64,000 nt of DNA from an uncultured Eubacteriales bacterium (GTDB lineage: Bacteria; Bacillota; Clostridia; Oscillospirales; Oscillospiraceae): the NCBI GenBank assembly GCA_900547745.1, contig URHT01000002.1, forward strand, positions 60,593 through 124,592, in the 5' to 3' direction. The position numbers were made by a program, and so were the translations under genes. This document shows, one piece after another, positions 32,575-41,821 of this stretch (the stretch's first letter is position 1; each line of letters starts with the position of its first letter). The notes below the pieces were generated by a model. It saw only the letters and a program-made list of their open reading frames with translations, had not been told where the DNA came from and did no database searches.

Positions 32575-32613
32575 GTTATGCAATGAACCACAACGGGGAA
32601 GGGAGAGGTGCGT

Positions 32614-33807
32614 ATGGCATCCCATGTTTTTGACCTCATCGCGCAGGAGGAGCTGCGGCAGGAGACGACGGTGGAGCTCATCGCCAGCGAGAATTTTGCC
32701 AGCGGCAATGTACTGCGGGCGGTGGGCAGCTGCCTGACCAACAAGTATTCCGAGGGCTATCCCGCCCACCGGGCCATGGGCAATCAGGGCCGCTACTACG
32801 GCGGCTGCCATGTGGTGGACGAGCTGGAGGAGTACTGCATCGCCAAGTGGAAGGAGGTCTTTGCCACCGACTACCATGTGAATGTCCAGCCCCACAGCGG
32901 CTCGTCGGCCAATCTGGCGGCGTACATGGCGCTGCTGCAGCCCGGCGACACGGTGCTGTCCATGAGCCTTGCCAACGGCGGACACCTGACCCACGGCTCG
33001 CCGGTGAACTTTTCCGGCAAGCTGTACGATCTCCATTTCTACGATGTGGACGGCGACGGCTTCATCGACTACGACGGCATGGCACGCATGGCCCGCGAGC
33101 TGCGGCCCAGGCTCATTATTGCCGGTGCGTCGGCGTACAGCCGCATCATCGACTTTACCCGCTTTGCCGCCGCCGCACGGGAGGTGGGAGCGTACTTCAT
33201 GGTGGACATGGCCCACATCGCGGGGCTCATCGCGGCGGGGGAGCATCCCAGTCCCTTCGGCCTGGCGGATGTCATTACCTCCACCACCCACAAGACCCTG
33301 CGGGGCCCCCGGGGCGGCCTGATCTTCTGCCGTCCGGAGCTGGCGAAGAAGGTGGACAGCGCCGTGTTCCCCGGCATGCAGGGCGGGCCGCTGCAGCACG
33401 TCATCGCCGGTAAGGCCGTGGCGGCGGAGGAGGCCCTGACCCCGGCCTACCGCGCCTATGCCCATAATGTGGTGGAGAACTGCGGGGCCATGGCGGCGGA
33501 GTTCGTGGCCATGGGCTACCATGTCGTCACCGGCGGCACCGACAACCACCTGTTCCTGCTGGATCTGACGGACACCGGCCTTACCGGCCGGGAGGTACAG
33601 GAGGCGCTGGACGCCTGCGGCATCACCCTGAACAAGAACTGCGTTCCCGGCGACCGGCGCCCGCCGTCCCAGACCAGCGGCGTCCGCATCGGCACCGCCG
33701 CCATGACCACCAGAGGCTACACGGCGGAGGACTTCTGCCGCGTCGCCCGCCGCATCGATGAGGTCATCCGGGGCATGATGGCGGAAAAGTCCGCCGCACA
33801 GCCCTGA
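32614..33807 (+). CDS. glyA: Serine hydroxymethyltransferase
   Basis: A 397-residue PLP enzyme interconverting serine and glycine with tetrahydrofolate. Motifs: ELIASENFAS, NKYSEGYPAHRAMGNQGRYYGG, MVDMAHIAGLIAAG and the PLP lysine in TSTTHKTLRGPRGG; C-terminal TSGVRIGTAAMTTRG. ATG at 32614 with GGAGAGG five bases upstream. Monocistronic. Confidence 0.96.
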   Translation: MASHVFDLIAQEELRQETTVELIASENFASGNVLRAVGSCLTNKYSEGYPAHRAMGNQGRYYGGCHVVDELEEYCIAKWKEVFATDYHVNVQPHSGSSANLAAYMALLQPGDTVLSMSLANGGHLTHGSPVNFSGKLYDLHFYDVDGDGFIDYDGMARMARELRPRLIIAGASAYSRIIDFTRFAAAAREVGAYFMVDMAHIAGLIAAGEHPSPFGLADVITSTTHKTLRGPRGGLIFCRPELAKKVDSAVFPGMQGGPLQHVIAGKAVAAEEALTPAYRAYAHNVVENCGAMAAEFVAMGYHVVTGGTDNHLFLLDLTDTGLTGREVQEALDACGITLNKNCVPGDRRPPSQTSGVRIGTAAMTTRGYTAEDFCRVARRIDEVIRGMMAEKSAAQP

Positions 33808-33870
33808 AAACCTGCAATTGACCTGAAAAATATCTGGGAAAAACCGGAAATAAGCCGGAAATAAACAGGA

Positions 33871-33922
33871 AAAAACCTGAAAAAAAGCGTCCCGTTTTCG
33901 GGACGCTTTTTTTCAGGTTTTT
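33871..33922. terminator. Long bidirectional terminator
   Basis: A 24-bp near-perfect inverted repeat centred on GCGTCCCGTTTTCGGGACGC, with A and T runs at both sides, between convergent glyA and the AEC transporter gene. It is preceded by short GGAAATAA repeats (33845-33865). Confidence 0.9.
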
Positions 33923-33925
33923 GTC

Positions 33926-34852
33926 TCAGGCCAGATAGTTGGCAAGGCTCACCATCAGCGGCATGGTCAGGGCGGAGAACGCCGTCTGTACCGACACCGT
34001 GGAGGATGCCAGCGCCGTGTCCAGCTTGAACTTGGCGGAGAACATGCTCATCAGGGCGGCGGGGGGCGCGCTGGCGGCAATGACGGTGATGACTGTCAGG
34101 CGGCTGTCCAAGTCCAGCGCCAGACAGATGCCCAGCGTCAGCAGAGGAAAGGCCACCAGCCGCAGCAGCAGGGATACCCACGAGCCCGCGCCCCGCAGGG
34201 CGGCGCGGAAGTCCGCATGGCTCAGCTGATAGCCCACCACCACCATGGGCAGCGGCGTGTTCAGGTCGGCCAGATAGGTGATGGGTACCATCAGGATCTC
34301 CGGCAGGGTGATCTGCAGAAGGAACAGGGCCATGGCAAGTACGATGCTGATGACGCCGGGGTTCATGAACAGCGGCCGCAGCTTCAGCTGGGAGCGGTCG
34401 CCGGTCATGGCGTAGATGCCGTATGTCCAGCTGAGGAACGTGAAGACCACCACATAGGCCGAGCCGTAGAACACGCCAATGGTGCCGAACAGCGCCGCCA
34501 TCAGGGGGTAGCCCATGAAGCCGCAGTTGGTGAATACGGATCCGAACAGCAGCAGGCTCCGGCGGTGGGCGTCCTTCTCCCGGATCAACAGGCGGGAGAG
34601 GACGATGAACGCGGCGTGGAGCAGCAGCGCCACGCCCAGCATGATGACGAATTCGTGGAGCAACTCGCGCTCCAGCGGGCGCTGGAACGCCACCAGCATC
34701 ATGCAGGGGGAGACGACATACATCACCAGATTGCTGATGCACAGAGAGCCGCGGTCGTCGATGAGCTTGACCTTGCCCAGCACGTAGCCCGCGGCCATCA
34801 GCAGGTACAGCGTAATGATCTGACGGCCCACCGTCAGAAAGGATTCTATCAT
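33926..34852 (-). CDS. AEC family transporter (auxin efflux carrier-like)
   Basis: A 308-residue permease with about ten membrane helices in two halves. Typical features: LMAAGYVLGKVKLID, FGSVFTNCGFMGYPLMAALFG with the conserved TNxGFMGxP, and NTPLPMVVVGYQL in the second half. AEC proteins export or import organic acids such as malate; substrate not known here. Coupled to the upstream MFS gene by a 4-bp ATGA overlap. Confidence 0.88.
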   Translation of the reverse strand: MIESFLTVGRQIITLYLLMAAGYVLGKVKLIDDRGSLCISNLVMYVVSPCMMLVAFQRPLERELLHEFVIMLGVALLLHAAFIVLSRLLIREKDAHRRSLLLFGSVFTNCGFMGYPLMAALFGTIGVFYGSAYVVVFTFLSWTYGIYAMTGDRSQLKLRPLFMNPGVISIVLAMALFLLQITLPEILMVPITYLADLNTPLPMVVVGYQLSHADFRAALRGAGSWVSLLLRLVAFPLLTLGICLALDLDSRLTVITVIAASAPPAALMSMFSAKFKLDTALASSTVSVQTAFSALTMPLMVSLANYLA

Positions 34853-36048
34853 AGGGGAGCACCTTCTTTTTCCGGATGATTTGCGGTGGCCAGTGCCACC
34901 AGCAGCGTACCCGCCGCGGCGCCCGCGGCGGTAAAGGCCAGCAGAGCGTTGATGCCGCTGCTGTCCACCAGTCGCCCGCCTATGGCGGTCATCACAGCGG
35001 GGCCGAGGCCGTTGGCGCAGATGTGGATAAGTCCCTGCCCCTTGACCTGATTGGCGGCGTCCAGCTTCTCCGCCGTGTAGTACACGGTGCAGGGTAGGAA
35101 CAGGCCGAACTCGAAGAACTGGAGGACGGCGGCGGTGTACAGCAGCACCGGCGACGATGCCAACAGGAACAGCACCTGCCGCACGGCAAACATGGCCGCC
35201 GACAGGCAGAACAGCGCCCGCAGGGAGAACCGCCGCCGCATACGGGGAAACAGCGACATGGCCGGCAGCTCCATGGCGGCGGACAGCGCCAGAATGACGC
35301 CCATCAGGCTCTCACCCGCCCCGGCCTTGGCGGCGATGTGTACCATATAGGTGTTGGACACGTTGTGCCCGCCCTGCAGCAGGGCGCAGCCCAGCACCAG
35401 CAGCAGGAACGAGGGATAGCGCTTCAGCAGCCGGGAAAGGCTCACCGGCGCGGGCTTCTGCCCATCGGCGGCGGGCACCGGTGGTAGGGGATAGCGGAAC
35501 GTCCAGACGGCGGCGAGCTGCAGCACCAGCGCCGCCAGCATCACCGGCACGATCACCGTGGGCGGGCGGTGCTCCACCACGAAGCCCATGATCAGCGCCA
35601 CCACGGCGTAGGCCACGGAGCCGGTGCCCCGGCCCAGCCCGTAGTTCACCGGTACGCCCCGGACGTGGAACGCCATGACCATGCTGTTGAAGAACGGAGA
35701 CGTGGTGATAAGGCACACGCAGATGACGGTGTAGCACACCAGCAGCGCGGTCTTGCTGGCTATGCCCAGCCACATGGCGATGCCGGTCAGCAGCGTGACC
35801 AGCGACAGGCCCAGCACCAGACGGCGGGGCGTGAAGCGGCTGTCCGCATCGGACAGGGAGGCCAGCGCCAGCTGCAGGAAGCAGGGGATCAGCAGCGACG
35901 CCGACGTGACCGCGCCCAGCGCACTGTTGCTGAGTCCCCGACTCAGCAGCAGCACCGGGCCGAAGCCCACCATGGCGGAAAAGCCGGTGAAGAAAGCGCC
36001 CTGTATGGCGGCATGGTGGATATTCACTTTGCGGGAGAGCTGTTCCAC
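34849..36048 (-). CDS. Major facilitator superfamily transporter
   Basis: A 399-residue protein with about 12 membrane helices and a loop SDADSRFTPRRLVLG after helix 2, like the MFS loop 2-3 signature; a central cytoplasmic loop ADGQKPAPVSLSRLLKRYPS. Sugar- or peptide-transporter-like (LacY/MFS_1 type), substrate unknown. A GTG at 36048 is preferred (GGAAAGGGG upstream) since the TTG at 36102 lies inside the promoter. Confidence 0.85.
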   Translation of the reverse strand: MEQLSRKVNIHHAAIQGAFFTGFSAMVGFGPVLLLSRGLSNSALGAVTSASLLIPCFLQLALASLSDADSRFTPRRLVLGLSLVTLLTGIAMWLGIASKTALLVCYTVICVCLITTSPFFNSMVMAFHVRGVPVNYGLGRGTGSVAYAVVALIMGFVVEHRPPTVIVPVMLAALVLQLAAVWTFRYPLPPVPAADGQKPAPVSLSRLLKRYPSFLLLVLGCALLQGGHNVSNTYMVHIAAKAGAGESLMGVILALSAAMELPAMSLFPRMRRRFSLRALFCLSAAMFAVRQVLFLLASSPVLLYTAAVLQFFEFGLFLPCTVYYTAEKLDAANQVKGQGLIHICANGLGPAVMTAIGGRLVDSSGINALLAFTAAGAAAGTLLVALATANHPEKEGAPL

Positions 36049-36085
36049 GCCGTCACGACCCCTTTCCGGTGGAAAGTACCAGACA

Positions 36086-36113
36086 AGTCTATCACAAATC
36101 AAAAACCTGTCAA
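36086..36113 (-). promoter_or_regulatory. Promoter of the MFS-AEC operon
   Basis: Minus strand TTGACA (36108-36113), 16-bp spacer, TAGACT (36086-36091). Confidence 0.7.
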
Positions 36114-36122
36114 GAGAAACGG

Positions 36123-36151
36123 TTGTTTTGTGGAGGAAATCGGCGTATAAT
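36123..36151 (+). promoter_or_regulatory. Promoter of polA-rimI-tsaD
   Basis: TTGTTT (36123-36128), 17-bp spacer, perfect TATAAT (36146-36151). Confidence 0.75.
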
Positions 36152-36192
36152 ACCGATGGTACAGCTACTTATGGAATTTTGGGAGGCTCCCT

Positions 36193-38841
36193 ATGAAACT
36201 GATGGTTCTCGACGGCAACAGCATCGTCAACCGCGCCTATTACGGCATCCGGCCCCTGACCACACGGCAGGGCCTGTACACCAACGCCATCTACGGCTTC
36301 ATTACCACGCTCCAGCGTCTGCTGGATGAGGAGAAGCCGGAGGCGCTGTGCGTCACCTTCGACCGGCGGGAGCCTACGTTCCGCCATGAGGCGGATGCGG
36401 CCTACAAGGCCCAGCGCAAGGGGATGCCGGAGGAGCTGGCCATGCAGCTGCTGCCGCTGAAGCAGGTGCTGACGGCTATGAGCATCCCCCAGTACGAGCT
36501 GACCGGCTATGAGGCCGACGACCTCATCGGCACCATCAGCCGCAAATGCGAGGCCGATGGCTGGGACTGCATCGTGGTCACCGGCGACAAGGACAGTCTC
36601 CAGCTTATCACCGACCACACCAAGGTGAAGCTGGTGTCCACCCGCATGGGCCAGACCACCACAAAGGATATGACGCCGGAGACGTTCCGGGAGACCTACG
36701 GCTTTGATCCCATTCACATGATCGACCTGAAGGCGCTGATGGGCGACAGCTCTGACAACATCCCCGGCGTACCGGGCATCGGAGAGAAGACCGCCATGGC
36801 GCTGGTGCAGGAGTACGGCAGCGTCGACGCGCTGTACGCGCAGATGCCGGACGTACACGCCAAGCCCGCCGCCCTCCGCAAGCTGCAGGAGGGGGAGGCG
36901 TCGGCACGGCACAGCTACTGGCTGGCCACCATCGTCACCGACGCACCGCTGGACTTCAAGCCGGAGGACAACCTGCGCCGGCCCTTCAAGCCGGAGCTGT
37001 ATGACCTGTTCCTGCGTCTGGAGTTCCAGAAGCTCATTGACAAGTACGGTCTGTCCCCCGAACGCACCACGGAAGAAAAGCCGGCCCGCACAGCCAATGT
37101 GGAGATCGTGGAGACGGCGGCGCGGGCAGAGGAGCTGCTGACCCTGTGGCGGGCGGCAAATCATGTCACCGTCTATGGCCTGCCGGATCTCTCTGCACTG
37201 GCGGTAGAGTGTGAAGCGGGGAAGGACGCGACCTTGATGGCGGAGCTGTACGAAAGCCGCTACGCCGGGAACTGGCATGATCTGCTGGCGTCGCTGTTCG
37301 CGGCGGACATCAAAAAGGTGGGACATCACATCAAGGACACCATGCGCGCCCTGCTGGAGCGGGAGCTGCCCGCCGAGGGTTTCGTGTTCGACACGGCGCT
37401 GGCGGCCTACCTTTGTGACGCCACCGCCGGCAGCTACGATATCCCCAAGCTGTTCCTCTCCTTCTACAACGAGGAGCTGCCCAAGCCTGCCCATCTGGCG
37501 CCGGAGGCGTTTACCTCCCTGCTGGGGGACGACGCGGCGGCGCAGACGGCTCTCATCAGCTATACCTCCGCCGTGTCGGCGCTCCGAGGGACACTGACGC
37601 CCAAGCTGCGGGAGCTGGACATGGAGCCGTTGTACTACGATGTGGAGCTGCCGCTGTGCCGGGTGCTGGCGGAGATGGAGACGGCGGGCTTTCTGGTGGA
37701 CCGGAAGGCGCTGGCCCAGTACGGCGAGACGCTGCAGGGCGTCATGGACGAGACGGAGCAGGCCGTCTACGCCGCAGCGGGGGAGACGTTCAACATCAAC
37801 TCTCCCAAGCAGCTGGGGGCCATCCTGTTTGAAAAGCTGGGGCTGCCCCACGGGAAAAAGACGAAAACCGGATGGTCCACCAACGCCGATGTGCTGGAGA
37901 AGCTGCGGTACGATGCGCCTATCGTGGCGGACGTGCTGCGCTACCGGCAGTACGCCAAGCTGAAAAGCACCTATGTGGACGGCCTTTTGAAGGTCATCGA
38001 CCCGGACGGCCGGGTGCGCACCAGCTTCCAGATGACGGTGACGGCCACGGGGCGGCTCAGCTCCACCGAGCCGAATTTGCAAAATATTCCCACCCGCACG
38101 GAGCTGGGCAGCCAGCTGCGGCGGATGTTCACCGCGCCGGAGGGCTGTGTGCTGGTGGACGCGGACTACTCCCAGATCGAGCTGCGGCTGCTGGCCCATA
38201 TCGCCGGTGATACGGAGATGCAGGCGGCGTTCCGCTCAGGGGAGGACTTCCACACCGTCACCGCCTCCCGCGTGTTCCATGTGCCGCCGGAAGAGGTGAC
38301 ACCGGAGATGCGCCGCCGGGCCAAGGCGGTGAACTTCGGCATCGTCTACGGCATCTCCGCCTTCTCGCTGGCGCAGGACATCGGCGTAACGGTGGCGGAG
38401 GCCAAGGCGTATATGGAGCGGTATTTTGAGACGTATCAGGGCGTGCGGCAGTATATGACCGACGTGGTGACCAAGGCGGAGCAGGACGGCTATGTCCAGA
38501 CGCTGATGCACCGCCGCCGCGCCCTGCCGGAGCTGAAAAGCAGCAACTTCAATCTGCGGGAATTCGGCAAGCGGGTGGCACTGAATATGCCGGTGCAGGG
38601 CGCTGCCGCCGATATCATGAAGCTGGCCATGGTGCGGGTACACCGCCGCCTGAAGCGGGAGGGCCTGCGCGCCCGGCTTCTGATGCAGGTACACGACGAG
38701 CTGATCGTGGAGTGTCCGGCGGCAGAGCAGGCGCAGGTCGAGCATCTGCTGACGGAGGAGATGGAGCAGGCGGTCAACCTGTCTGTTCCCCTGATCGCAG
38801 AGGCGCATAGCGGCAAAAACTGGCTGGCGGCAAAGGAGTAA
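36193..38841 (+). CDS. polA: DNA polymerase I
   Basis: An 882-residue PolA. The 5' nuclease domain (1-290) has LDGNSIVNRAYYGI, GYEADDLIGT and SDNIPGVPGIGEKTA. The middle 3'-5' exonuclease domain (about 300-470) lacks the DxE metal site, so proofreading is probably lost as in Bacillus and Taq. The polymerase domain has motif A VDADYSQIELRLLAH, motif B RRRAKAVNFGIVYGIS and motif C QVHDELIVE. First gene of an operon with rimI and tsaD. Confidence 0.97.
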   Translation: MKLMVLDGNSIVNRAYYGIRPLTTRQGLYTNAIYGFITTLQRLLDEEKPEALCVTFDRREPTFRHEADAAYKAQRKGMPEELAMQLLPLKQVLTAMSIPQYELTGYEADDLIGTISRKCEADGWDCIVVTGDKDSLQLITDHTKVKLVSTRMGQTTTKDMTPETFRETYGFDPIHMIDLKALMGDSSDNIPGVPGIGEKTAMALVQEYGSVDALYAQMPDVHAKPAALRKLQEGEASARHSYWLATIVTDAPLDFKPEDNLRRPFKPELYDLFLRLEFQKLIDKYGLSPERTTEEKPARTANVEIVETAARAEELLTLWRAANHVTVYGLPDLSALAVECEAGKDATLMAELYESRYAGNWHDLLASLFAADIKKVGHHIKDTMRALLERELPAEGFVFDTALAAYLCDATAGSYDIPKLFLSFYNEELPKPAHLAPEAFTSLLGDDAAAQTALISYTSAVSALRGTLTPKLRELDMEPLYYDVELPLCRVLAEMETAGFLVDRKALAQYGETLQGVMDETEQAVYAAAGETFNINSPKQLGAILFEKLGLPHGKKTKTGWSTNADVLEKLRYDAPIVADVLRYRQYAKLKSTYVDGLLKVIDPDGRVRTSFQMTVTATGRLSSTEPNLQNIPTRTELGSQLRRMFTAPEGCVLVDADYSQIELRLLAHIAGDTEMQAAFRSGEDFHTVTASRVFHVPPEEVTPEMRRRAKAVNFGIVYGISAFSLAQDIGVTVAEAKAYMERYFETYQGVRQYMTDVVTKAEQDGYVQTLMHRRRALPELKSSNFNLREFGKRVALNMPVQGAAADIMKLAMVRVHRRLKREGLRARLLMQVHDELIVECPAAEQAQVEHLLTEEMEQAVNLSVPLIAEAHSGKNWLAAKE

Positions 38842-38844
38842 GAC

Positions 38845-39312
38845 ATGAAACAGGTAAAGATCGTACCCATGGCGGCGGAGCATCTGGACTGGCTGGAGCA
38901 GCTGGAGCGGATGTGCTTTTCCCGGCCGTGGTCGAAGAAGATGTTGGCGGAGGAGCTGGACAATCAGTGCGCCGCCTTTCTGGTGGCGGTAGAGCCGGAG
39001 ACGGAGCAGCCGGTGGGCTACGCCGGACTGCTGGTGGTGGCCGACGAGGGCTATATCACCAACGTGGCCGTAGACCCCGCCTGCCGGCGGCAGGGCGTGG
39101 CGAATCAGCTTTTGCAGGTGTTCGACAGCTTCGCACGGGGCAACCATCTGGCGTTCCTGACGCTGGAGGTGCGGCCCTCCAATGCGGCGGCTATCGCGCT
39201 TTATCAGGGCTTCGGCTTCACAGAGGCGGGACGGCGGCGGAACTACTACGACCTGCCCAAGGAGGACGCCCTTATCCTGACGAAATACTACACGGAGGAG
39301 GCGGCGCAATGA
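38845..39312 (+). CDS. rimI: Ribosomal protein alanine N-acetyltransferase RimI
   Basis: A 155-residue GNAT: FSRPWSKKMLAEEL, the acetyl-CoA site VDPACRRQGVANQLL (Q/RxxGxG/A) and LEVRPSNAAAIALYQGFGFTEAGRRRNYY. RimI acetylates ribosomal protein S18; in many Firmicutes it sits next to tsaD as here. 3 bp after polA. Confidence 0.9.
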   Translation: MKQVKIVPMAAEHLDWLEQLERMCFSRPWSKKMLAEELDNQCAAFLVAVEPETEQPVGYAGLLVVADEGYITNVAVDPACRRQGVANQLLQVFDSFARGNHLAFLTLEVRPSNAAAIALYQGFGFTEAGRRRNYYDLPKEDALILTKYYTEEAAQ

Positions 39313-40322
39313 ACATACTGGCCTTTGAATCTTCCTGCGACGAGACGGCGGTGGCCGTGGTGCGGGATGGACGGCAGGTGTTGTCCGACGCGATTTTGTC
39401 CCAGGCGGATATGCACGCCCTGTACGGCGGCGTGGTGCCGGAGATCGCCTCCCGCAAGCATGTGCAGGCTATCGCCGCCCTGTCGGACAAGGCGTTGGCG
39501 GACGCGGGCCTGACGAAAAAGGACATCGACGCTGTGGCGGTGACGTACGCGCCCGGTCTCATCGGCGCGGTGCTGGTGGGTGTGTCCTTTGCCAAATCCG
39601 CCGCCTACGCGCTGGGTGTGCCGCTGATCCCCGTCCACCATGTGCGGGGCCATATCGCCGCCAACTATCTGGCGTTCCCGGAACTGGAGCCGCCCTTTGT
39701 GGCGCTGGCCATCTCCGGCGGAAACACCCTCATTGTGGACGTGAAGGACTATACGGACATGACGGTGCTGGGCGCCACGCGGGACGACGCGGCGGGGGAG
39801 TGCTTCGACAAGGCTGCCCGTGTGCTGGGATTGCCCTATCCCGGCGGCAGACCTATGGACGAGCTGGCACAGCAGTCTGCCGGCGGCAAATACGAGCTGC
39901 CGCGGGCCCATGTGTCCGGCGCGGAGCTGGACATGAGCTTCTCCGGCCTGAAGACGGCGGTGGTGAATCTGGCCCACAACGCCCAGCAAAAGGGGGAGAC
40001 GCTGGACGCCGCCGCGCTGGCACGGGACTTCGCCTGTGCCGTGTCCGGCGAGTTGGTACCCCGCGCCATGCGGGCGCTGGAGCTGACGGGTCACACCACG
40101 CTGGTAGCGGCGGGCGGCGTGGCGGCCAACTCCGTTATCCGTGCTGATCTGGAGCGTGCCTGCCGCAAGGCGGGGGTGCGCCTGTTCCTGCCGCCGCTGC
40201 GCTGGTGCGGCGACAACGGGGCCATGATCGGCGCGCAGGGCTACTACGAGTATCAGGCGGGCCGCAGAGCTGGTCTTGATCTGAATGCCTACGCCACCAT
40301 GGATCTGGGTACATTGGAATAA
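39309..40322 (+). CDS. tsaD: tRNA N6-adenosine threonylcarbamoyltransferase TsaD
   Basis: A 337-residue ASKHA-fold enzyme forming t6A37 in tRNAs. N-terminal LAFESSCDETAVAVV, metal-binding histidines in VHHVRGHIAA, then AISGGNTLIVD, DDAAGECFDKAARVLGLPYPGG and SFSGLKTAVVN. Coupled to rimI by ATGA overlap. TsaB and TsaE partners are not in the window. Confidence 0.96.
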   Translation: MNILAFESSCDETAVAVVRDGRQVLSDAILSQADMHALYGGVVPEIASRKHVQAIAALSDKALADAGLTKKDIDAVAVTYAPGLIGAVLVGVSFAKSAAYALGVPLIPVHHVRGHIAANYLAFPELEPPFVALAISGGNTLIVDVKDYTDMTVLGATRDDAAGECFDKAARVLGLPYPGGRPMDELAQQSAGGKYELPRAHVSGAELDMSFSGLKTAVVNLAHNAQQKGETLDAAALARDFACAVSGELVPRAMRALELTGHTTLVAAGGVAANSVIRADLERACRKAGVRLFLPPLRWCGDNGAMIGAQGYYEYQAGRRAGLDLNAYATMDLGTLE

Positions 40323-40328
40323 CGGCGC

Positions 40329-40358
40329 CGCCCCGCTCCGTCAGGAGCGGGGCGTTCT
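40329..40358 (+). terminator. tsaD terminator
   Basis: Arms CGCCCCGCTCC (40329-40339) and GGAGCGGGGCG (40344-40354), then TTCT; weak T tail. Confidence 0.7.
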
Positions 40359-40525
40359 GCTGCCGTGATAGGACACAGAAGGTGTCGTTATGGTAAACGG
40401 GACGGCAAATAATGATGTTATGTAAAGTAAAACGAGGGATAATGACAGCGTACGACCGTGTTTTCAGCGTTGGAAAATATATGAAAATAGACTGAAATAC
40501 GTTGAAAATAAAGGATGAAAAGCGT

Positions 40526-40555
40526 TGTGGAAAACTCGGTGGAAACTGTGGATAA
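40526..40555. promoter_or_regulatory. Pair of DnaA-box-like sequences
   Basis: TGTGGATAA (40547-40555) is a perfect DnaA box read on the other strand; TGTGGAAAA (40526-40534) has one mismatch. Spacing 21 bp. Could be a DnaA-binding locus away from oriC or chance in AT-rich sequence. Confidence 0.35.
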
Positions 40556-40790
40556 CTCTTTGTAAAAATTATGACATGTCGGATTATGTAAAATATATGT
40601 AAAGGGGATGTCTTGCGGAAACCGTGCGGAATTGTCCGGCAAAAGTGGGCGAAACGGAAAATGCGGCACAGATTTACGGGGGACGCCGGCGGCGGAGAAA
40701 GGCGCGGAATTTTCGCGTAAAGGGAAAAAATCCGTCGGCGGCAGAAAAAATTACGTTATGTATTATTTTGCCGCAGCGGGAAAAAGGAGG

Positions 40791-40819
40791 TTGACGGCGG
40801 CGGCAAAGCGTGTTATACT
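40791..40819 (+). promoter_or_regulatory. Promoter of tRNA-Thr
   Basis: TTGACG (40791-40796), 17-bp spacer, TATACT (40814-40819). Confidence 0.7.
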
Positions 40820-40941
40820 ATCATCCAGTGTTTGACCACGATTATGCCGCTGGATTTGCTTAGGGCGGCTATTGCATTCCGACCCACAGGTGTGGTAAAC
40901 TAACAAACAGAGTACGGCGAGGAGCCGATTCTCATAGAGAT

Positions 40942-41017
40942 GCTTGTGTGGCTCAGCTGGCAGAGCAGCTCACTCGTAATGAGCAGGTCGCCGGTTCGAA
41001 TCCGGCCACAAGCTCCA
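40942..41017 (+). tRNA. tRNA-Thr (anticodon CGT)
   Basis: Cloverleaf fits: acceptor GCTTGTG/CACAAGC, D arm GCTC...GAGC, anticodon stem GCTCA/TGAGC with loop CTCGTAA (anticodon CGT, reads ACG), T arm GCCGG TTCGAAT CCGGC, discriminator T and an encoded CCA (41015-41017). Length 76. Confidence 0.95.
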
Positions 41018-41018
41018 G

Positions 41019-41047
41019 ACTCCTCGCGGATGACGCGAGGAGTTTTT
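41019..41047 (+). terminator. tRNA terminator that also carries the next gene's ribosome site
   Basis: Arms ACTCCTCGCG (41019-41028) and CGCGAGGAGT (41034-41043), then TTTTT. GAGGAG in the 3' arm is the only plausible Shine-Dalgarno of the antitoxin gene starting at 41050. Confidence 0.85.
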
Positions 41048-41049
41048 CT

Positions 41050-41226
41050 ATGTACAAGAGCACTGACAAGCGATATACGGTTCCCATGAAGAACGCGGAG
41101 GCCTCCGTCCGCATGGAGGGCTGTCAGGTAACGCCCCAGATGCGGGAGCAGTGCCAGCGTGTGCTGCGTGGCGAGGTGACCACGGCGGAGCTGCTGCGGC
41201 ATTTTTCCAAACCAGCCGAGAGGTGA
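41050..41226 (+). CDS. VbhA-like antitoxin of a Fic protein
   Basis: A 58-residue protein. The segment ASVRMEGCQVTPQMREQCQRVLRGEVTTAELL matches the antitoxin VbhA family; SVRMEG fits the (S/T)xxxE(G/N) inhibitory motif whose glutamate blocks the ATP site of class I Fic enzymes. It lies 7 bp before fic, as usual for such pairs. Confidence 0.8.
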   Translation: MYKSTDKRYTVPMKNAEASVRMEGCQVTPQMREQCQRVLRGEVTTAELLRHFSKPAER

Positions 41227-41233
41227 CGATGAT

Positions 41234-41821
41234 ATGGCGTACAGCATTGATCCCATTCGGGACAACTGTTATCCCGGCACAACGGTGCTGGTGAACAAAC
41301 TGCATATCCATGACGAGGCCGCGCTGCAAGAGGCGGAGGCTCTCGCCACCTATGTCAACGCCTCCAAGCTGGAACAATGCCCGCTGGAAGGCGTTTTTGA
41401 TTTTGCTCACTACAAGGCAATCCATCAATTTCTTTTCTCTGACCTGTACGATTGGGCGGGGCAGATCCGCACGGTGAACATCAGCAAGAAGGGGACAGAT
41501 TTCTGCCCTGCTGAGGAGATCGAACCGCAGGCCAAGCTGATCTTTGACCGGCTGAAGGAACAGAATTACTTCAAGGGCTTGTCCCATGACGCATTCGTTG
41601 AGGAGATCACCGACTTTTACTGCACCACCAACTACCTGCATCCCTTCCGCGAGGGCAACGGACGCACCCAGCGGGCGTTTCTGACGCAGCTTATCCGCAG
41701 CGCGGGATATGACCTCAACTGGTCGGAGGTGGATGGCGACCTGCTGATGATTGCCACCATCCAGGCCGCGCAGGGCGTGACAGACCTGCTGCGTCAGGTG
41801 CTCGGTGAGGCGATCAAGTGA
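41234..41821 (+). CDS. fic: Fic family AMPylase toxin
   Basis: A 195-residue Fic protein with the active-site motif HPFREGNGRTQR (about residue 136) and a flap region VNISKKGTDFCPAEEIEPQ. N-terminal DPIRDNCYPGTTVLVNKLHI is typical of the VbhT/toxin-type class. It probably transfers AMP from ATP to a protein target such as DNA gyrase; the target is inferred from the class. Regulated by the preceding antitoxin. Confidence 0.92.
   Translation: MAYSIDPIRDNCYPGTTVLVNKLHIHDEAALQEAEALATYVNASKLEQCPLEGVFDFAHYKAIHQFLFSDLYDWAGQIRTVNISKKGTDFCPAEEIEPQAKLIFDRLKEQNYFKGLSHDAFVEEITDFYCTTNYLHPFREGNGRTQRAFLTQLIRSAGYDLNWSEVDGDLLMIATIQAAQGVTDLLRQVLGEAIK

Larger units (their letters stand above)
40359..40941. other. 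583-bp intergenic region without a gene
   Basis: Purine-rich on the plus strand, with an AT-rich core at 40410-40610. It holds repeated TTATGTAAA motifs (40419, 40583), two DnaA-box-like sequences and, at the end, the tRNA-Thr promoter. The open frames here have no codon character. No riboswitch or known RNA was recognised. Confidence 0.6.

Noticed and set aside
33841..33870. GGAAATAA short repeats as a repeat array
   Set aside because: Only two or three imperfect copies next to a terminator; too little to call.
36169..38199. 676-codon frame antisense to polA
   Set aside because: Antisense shadow; His/Arg/Gln-rich without motifs.
40418..40669. 83-codon minus-strand frame in the gap before tRNA-Thr
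   Set aside because: No start signal, and Phe/Tyr/Ser-rich composition expected from purine-rich noncoding DNA.
40948..41049. N-terminal extension of the antitoxin through the tRNA
   Set aside because: The frame runs through the tRNA gene and terminator; the real start is at 41050.
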